Assembly: GCA_023374045.1 (NCBI GenBank)
Contig: CM041782.1
Span: 246,913,882 to 246,977,881 of the forward strand
Reading direction: 5' to 3'
DNA from: Limonium bicolor
Taxonomy: Eukaryota; Streptophyta; Magnoliopsida; Caryophyllales; Plumbaginaceae
DNA length: 64,000 bases
Shown here: positions 59,244 through 64,000 of the stretch, piece by piece
Numbering within the stretch: the stretch's first letter is position 1
How the letters are laid out: every line of letters begins with the position of its first letter
Translations under genes and position numbers: made by a program
The notes under the pieces: generated by a model
The model's database searches: none
What the model saw: the letters and a program-made list of their open reading frames with translations, nothing else
What the model was told of the DNA's origin: nothing

Positions 59244-60943
59244 TGTTGGGGTAAAACCTAACGGCAAGTGTACCGGTCGATTATAGCAAGTTTAAATCTC
59301 GGAGTATTCTCTGAGTATCGAATCCAAGGAGGCAGTGGCTAGTTTAATTTCTACTTACACATAAAACAAGAAATACTATAATAACAGGAAATTGGGGATT
59401 TTTGTGTGTGATGTGTGTTTGTTGTAAAAGAGTTCGCTAAGCAATAAATAACAGGTAAATGATTGTTTTGGTTTTGTTTGATAATGGAAATTCTGGTTTA
59501 CTACTTCTCTCTAGATTTGTAATTTCTTCCCCTAAGTGATTTCTACAGTATGCTAAATAAAACCCTAGAATAAGGATAACTCGTATTCGGTCTCCCGTTC
59601 TACGAATTCTAATTAGCAAAGACCGAATCCTAACTCTCGTTATGAATCCACTGTTTACTAATTGCTTTAAGTATAGTCTAGATTAATGGTGAGCTAGTGT
59701 TTAGAGGAATTACCATCTCTATACTATCTTGTTCTTTCCCAGTAGTCAATTGATAGCCGCAGTTCTCACTTATAAGCTAACAAAACTGATAAACTCATTT
59801 AATTGATCAGATTAACAAGTCTAGGAATTCATAAGGGAAAAGAACTTTATTCTATTGTACTGCAGAAAATCACAAAAGTTCAGAAATAATTATTCTAGAG
59901 ATACATAGTAAACCGAAATTAAAAGCGACTACTCAGCCATAGACAAAATAACAATGCTCAATATAAACAGCATAAGGATAGAGGGATTTAGCAGAAAAAC
60001 TGATTTCAGAAGCCGTGGTCGATTCTGCAATTTCCACACTCGTCCGTGTCACGTCCGGCTGTCTGGGGTCGGACGTAGATCCGGACGCGTTCTTCTGGCT
60101 GTGTCCGGATCCATACGCCAAATCCAGACGCGAGTAATTGAAGCGCTGTGAGCAAGGTTCTGTTTGTGAGTGAGGGTGAAGAGTTATGGAGGAAAGTTTT
60201 GTGAATGGAGATGGAGCGAGTCGTGGATGAGAGGATATGTAGAGAGGAGGAGAGTGTATTGCTTAGACTCTGAGAGTCTGGGACGAATTGAAATGAAACA
60301 GGAGCTGGGTTTATATAGGTTTAGAAATGAAACAAAGGTTAGTGATAGTTTGGTACGAGCATGGACATAGGCTTAAGATATTGAGTACGGGTGCGTGTTT
60401 AATTAATGTTGAGGATGGGCTTAACTTGCTTTCGGCTGATAATTGCGCCGAAAGCCCGATTATCAGCGCGTTAGCGTTTTTATTTTTCACCATCTCTATG
60501 TGACATCCGGATCTGTGTCCGGATCCGAACGTGACACAGAAACCTCTAGATCTGAAACTCGAAATATGTCCAGATCGCTATCCGGATCTGGACAAGACAG
60601 AGAACTCTCGGATCTGGATTTTAGGTCACGTCCGGTGCGCGGATCGGACATGGAGACTCCGGATTCCGTACATGAGACGTCCGGATTTGCGTCTGGCCAA
60701 GTTGACCCGGACGTGACCAATTTTGGTGTCTCTTCTCCTGATTTGTCCCGGTTTGTTGTGTTGTAATCCTTATGATGTAAAATCTTCCTTCCTGGTTTTT
60801 CCTATATTTAGCATATAAAATACATCAGTTCTTATCAAAACATCAATCTTAGGAAAAAACACATAATAAGTGGGAAACATTGCCTAAATTGTTACAAATT
60901 ATAAGGTGTTTAAACCTAAAAGCCTATATGTTCACACTTATCA
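59244..60943 (-). repeat. E4 5' LTR (right copy, 1700 bp)
   Basis: Matches 49591-51252. One palindrome group (about 60640-60690) has a small extra segment relative to the left LTR. TATA box at 60310-60317 (minus). Confidence 0.95.
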
Positions 60944-61957
60944 ATTAGCTATCAACGAAGCATTCGAAGTTTCCCGACGTGAAGGAACAACCAAATCTCA
61001 AAGCCAAAACAGGCTCGAAATTGAATTCTTTAACTCCACTGATCTCAACACACTTCTGGTTGAAATTCCTATTCAAATTGACTATTCTTTGCTTCTGAAT
61101 TAAGGTTGTTTACGTTTCTGTCCACTAATGTTCAATACGTTTCGTCCTTAATTCGTAGTCAAATTAGAAACTTTTGATCACTAACATGTTTAGAATCTTT
61201 CAGGCTACCTACCCATAAATTTTGAGCCAAAAACACCATCGGGAACCACCCAAACGCCACCGTCGAGGGCGGTCCGCACCCACGGACGCCATGTCCGGGT
61301 CCCGGACACCCTGTCCGTAAGCACGGACACCCCCGGACCGCAGCGGGATTTAATTTTTCAAATATTTAGGGTTTTTCAAACTATGTTCGGGCCAACGGAC
61401 ACCTTGTCCGTGGCCCCGGACTTTTATTTTTTCGTTTTCTGTTTAATTCGACTTTTATTTCCACATAGATTACTAGGGTCCGTGGTTACGGACATTAAGT
61501 CCATGGCTACGGACGGAAACAAAATTTGACCTAATTCTGCCTCCGAAACCCTAGTTTAGGTAACTCAATTCACAATTTCACTTTAAGTTTCTATCAAAAA
61601 ATGTTAAAAAATAAAAAAAAATCAGATGTTCACGCACTTAGGTTAAAAATGACTCGTAATTAGCCGTAATTAAACTAAGTAGAGGAAAATGACTTATAAG
61701 GGGTAATGAAAGTAATTGAACCCTAATCAAGTCGAATATCAAGCCCCCGAACCCAAACTCTACCTTTCCTAATTTACCCTAGGTTAAAATTAGGTGGTGA
61801 CTCATAATAGGTTCCAGTGAGCTAGCTTAGGTTTTAATAATTATGGTTATATGACTTAGTTATTAGACTTAGGTTATAAGTGGACCTAGAATCCGATCAG
61901 ATCCTAATCAACTTAATCAACATAGGATAGGGTTCAAAAATCGAGGCTCACAACACT

Positions 61958-62760
61958 TCTGTAGTAGTATTCATCGATGGCATCCTTGTGTATTTTGAAA
62001 TCAGCAGAAGAGCATGCCAAACATCTCAGAAAAGTACTTGAGACACTGCGCGAGAACCAGCTTTATGCGAAGTTCTCCAAATGCGAGTTATGGCTAGATT
62101 CAGGTATCATTCCGGTCATGTCATCTCGAGCGCGTGGTATTTCAGTTGATCCATCTAAGATTGAAGCTGTACGATCATGGCCTAGACCTAAGACTGTTAC
62201 CGACATCCGGAGCTTTCTTGGTGTAGCCAGTCACTACCGGAGATTTGTAAAGGACTTCTCGAAAGTCCTAAGCCCATGACTACATTGATGAAGAAAGATG
62301 CATCGTTTGTGTGGATAGACGAGTGCGAGGTATCCTTCCAGCCTAAAAGACTCATTGACCTCAGCGCCAATTCTCACACTTCCAGAGGGCACAGAGGATT
62401 TGAGGTATATTGTGATGCATCAGGCAAGGGAATGGGATGCGTACTCATGCAGCATGGCAAGGTTGTAGCCTATGCCTCCCGCCAACTAAAAAAGCATGAG
62501 GAGATTTACCCGACTCATGATTTAGAGTTATGAGCATTGTCTTCGCCTTGAAAATATGGCGACACTATCTCTATGGGGTAAGCATCACCATCTACTCCGA
62601 CCACAAAAGCTTACAGTATGTATTCACACAGAAGGAATTGAATTTGAGACAAAGAAGGTGGATGGAGTTTCTCTCAGACTATGACATCGACCTACGGTAA
62701 AAGGAAGGGAAGGAAAACATTGTAGCCGACGCCCTGAGCCGTCGAGCACACTCGCTCCAT
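61958..62760 (+). pseudogene. pol: E2 reverse transcriptase C-terminal part and RNase H
   Basis: Resumes E2's RT in frame after the ACACT duplication. The catalytic F-I-D-D-I-L-V-Y is FIDGILVY, so a second catalytic aspartate is lost. A frameshift follows at about 61995, then AEEHAKHLRKVLETLRENQLYAKFSKCE and [13 protein letters not shown] (61977-62279). RNase H has [31 protein letters not shown] (split here: YCDASG, then [15 protein letters not shown]) and a stop at 62531. It continues in another frame with [22 protein letters not shown] and VADALSRR, with a TAA at 62698. Confidence 0.88.
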
Positions 62761-64000
62761 TCACTACTCGCTTCTTCTAGCTTGGTTGACGAGGTGCGAG
62801 ACGCTCAGTTGAGCGACCCTTACATGACCGAGATCAGACAAAAAATCACCGACGGTACCTTCGAGAAGAAGTATGATTTTAAGTTACATGAAGATGGTCT
62901 GATCCGGTTGAATGGCAGGTTGTGCGTCCTCCGAAGCAATGCTGAGCTGAGGGATCGCATCCTGCGAGAGTCACACAGTTCTACACAATCCGTCCATCCA
63001 GGAGCCTCCAAGATGTACAAAGACATGAAGAGGTATTTCTGGTGGTCTAGAATGAAATCCGATGTGACAGAGTATGTTTTAAGATGCTTTACATGCCAGA
63101 AGGTAAAGTTTGAACATCGTAGACCTGGCGGAATGGTACAATCTATGCCAATTCCGGAGTGGAAATTCCATGATATCTCAATGGATTTTTTTGTAGGACT
63201 CCCACCTGCCAGGGGAGGACTCAACATCATCTGGGTTGTAGTCGATCGCCTCACCAAGGTTATCAAATTCATACCGATGAAGGACACCTGGAAAGTGGCG
63301 AAGCTCGCGAAGCTATCGACAAGGAGATTATCCGACACCATGGAGTCCCAAAGACTATAGTATCTGACCGCGACACTAGATTTCTTTCGAGATACTGGAG
63401 AGCTACATGGGAAGCGCTGGGTACAGAGTTGAAGTTGAGTACCGCCTTCCATCCACAGACCAACGGTCAAACAGAAAGGACCATCCAGACACTGGAGGAC
63501 ATGCTTAGAGCATGTGACTTAGACTTTCAGGGGAGTTGGACAGATAAGCTTCATCTTATCGAGTTTTTTCATACAATAACAGCTATCACGCTTCAATTAA
63601 GATGTCACCTTTCCAAGCTCTATACGGTAGACCTTGTCGTACCCCCTTGTGTTGGGATGAGTCGAGTGAAGCGGTCATCATAGGACCGGAGTTCCTTGAA
63701 CAAGTCCAAGGGGAAGTGCAACAAATTCGAGCTAACATGAAAGCAGCCCAAGATAGACAGAAATCCTATGCGGATGTGCGACGACACGACCTTGAGTTCA
63801 CCGTGGGCGACCAAGTGTTCTTGCGCGTTACACCTATGAAGGACATGTTCCGATTTGGCCATAAGGGCAAGCTGAGCCCGAAATTTGTAGGGCCGTACAC
63901 TATCACTGAGAGAGTTGGATCTGTAGCCTATAGGTTAGCTTTACCTGAGGACTTGGGGCGTGTTCATGATGTCTTTTCATGTGTCACAACTCAAGAAATA
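62761..64000 (+). pseudogene. pol: E2 integrase, broken, runs off the window
   Basis: Zinc-binding part with SVHPGASKMYKDMKRYFWW and CFTCQKVK (62990-63110), then the catalytic core: ISMDFFVGLP (first aspartate), a frameshift near 63310, SDRDTRF (second aspartate) and QTNGQTERTIQTLEDM with the glutamate (63450-63505). A further frameshift near 63565 leads to a C-terminal domain with MSPFQALYGRPCRTP, DVRRHDLEF, GKLSPKFVGPY and GSVAYRLALP, followed by a shift near 63976. This wording is typical of Tekay-type chromoviruses; the chromodomain, if any, and the 3' LTR lie right of the window. Confidence 0.9.

Larger units (their letters stand above)
49591..60943 (-). mobile_element. E4: Athila-type LTR retrotransposon
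   Basis: LTRs 49591-51252 and 59244-60943, running TGATAAGTGT...CCCCAACA on the minus strand; TSD ATTAG at 49586-49590 and 60944-60948. tRNA-Asp PBS beside the right LTR. Gag, protease, RT, RNase H and integrase follow in Ty3/gypsy order on the minus strand, with Athila-specific wording (CDLGASINLM, FGKACHLPVELEH). Every gene carries stops or shifts, so it is non-autonomous. Confidence 0.95.
24899..61952 (+). mobile_element. E3: Tat/Ogre-type gag-only LTR retrotransposon, itself twice invaded
   Basis: LTRs at 24899-26952 and 48588-61952 (the latter split by E4), TG...CA ends and TSD ACACT (24894-24898, 61953-61957). The PBS matches tRNA-Arg and there is a polypurine tract before the 3' LTR. 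Excluding E5 (14.1 kb), the interior is about 7.5 kb: a long leader, one broken gag (30065-31109) and a 3' part full of tandem repeats. No protease, RT or integrase is recognised. A 3' region rich in satellite-like repeats is known for Tat-lineage elements. The gag-only state resembles elements described as TR-GAG; whether pol was lost in this copy or in the family cannot be decided here. Confidence 0.85.
48588..61952 (+). repeat. E3 3' LTR, split by Athila element E4
   Basis: First half 48588-49590, second half 60949-61952. Removing E4 and one ATTAG restores continuity with 24899-26952 across GGATTAGCTATC. TATA box at 49360-49368; palindrome cluster at about 61265-61516. Confidence 0.9.

Overview
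The window is plant nuclear heterochromatin made almost entirely of nested LTR retrotransposons. I see no intact ordinary host gene, no rRNA or tRNA gene and no CRISPR array. A seed-plant origin is inferred from the element lineages: Ty3/gypsy chromovirus of Tekay type, Athila and Tat/Ogre. It is supported by primer binding sites (PBS) matching plant tRNA-iMet, tRNA-Asp and tRNA-Arg, and by AT-rich plant-type introns.

Nesting, outermost first. E2 is a (+) strand Tekay-like chromovirus that frames the window: 5' LTR pieces at 14576-16904 and 21029-21056, gag to RT at 21057-24898, and the rest of RT, RNase H and integrase at 61958-64000, running off the right edge. Its 5' LTR is split by a (-) strand LTR (X: 1-357 plus 14007-14575) and by a (-) strand solo LTR (Y: 16905-21023, target-site duplication (TSD) CGGTA). 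X is split by E1 (358-14006, TSD TTAGT), a LARD-like element with about 4.3 kb near-identical LTRs and a 5 kb internal domain without gag-pol. E2's RT gene is split by E3 (24899-61952, TSD ACACT), a Tat/Ogre-type element that keeps only a broken gag. E3's internal region holds E5 (32768-46865, minus), another LARD-like element related to E1. E3's 3' LTR holds E4 (49591-60943, minus, TSD ATTAG), an Athila element with recognisable but broken gag-PR-RT-RH-IN.

The most unusual gene is an uninterrupted AlkB/ALKBH1-like 2-oxoglutarate Fe(II) dioxygenase ORF (23021-23653) between the gag zinc knuckle and the protease of E2. Gag around it reads as exons separated by short GT-AG introns. Splice sites on both sides of AlkB have the same phase, so skipping the AlkB block would join gag to pol in frame and including it would give a Gag-AlkB product. 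Gag and pol carry several stops, mostly glutamine codons turned into stops by C-to-T change; AlkB has none.

The second theme is structural. LTRs of E1, E2, E5, Y, E4 and E3 all carry tandem arrays of GTCCGG/CCGGAC-type inverted repeats, in the E1/E2-type elements as ~36 nt hairpins every ~73 nt. Y's units and the 33-bp satellite in E3's 3' region show paired substitutions that preserve the stems. E1, E5, Y and E2 share further LTR motifs, which suggests that E2-type elements may be the protein source for the non-coding E1/E5 family.
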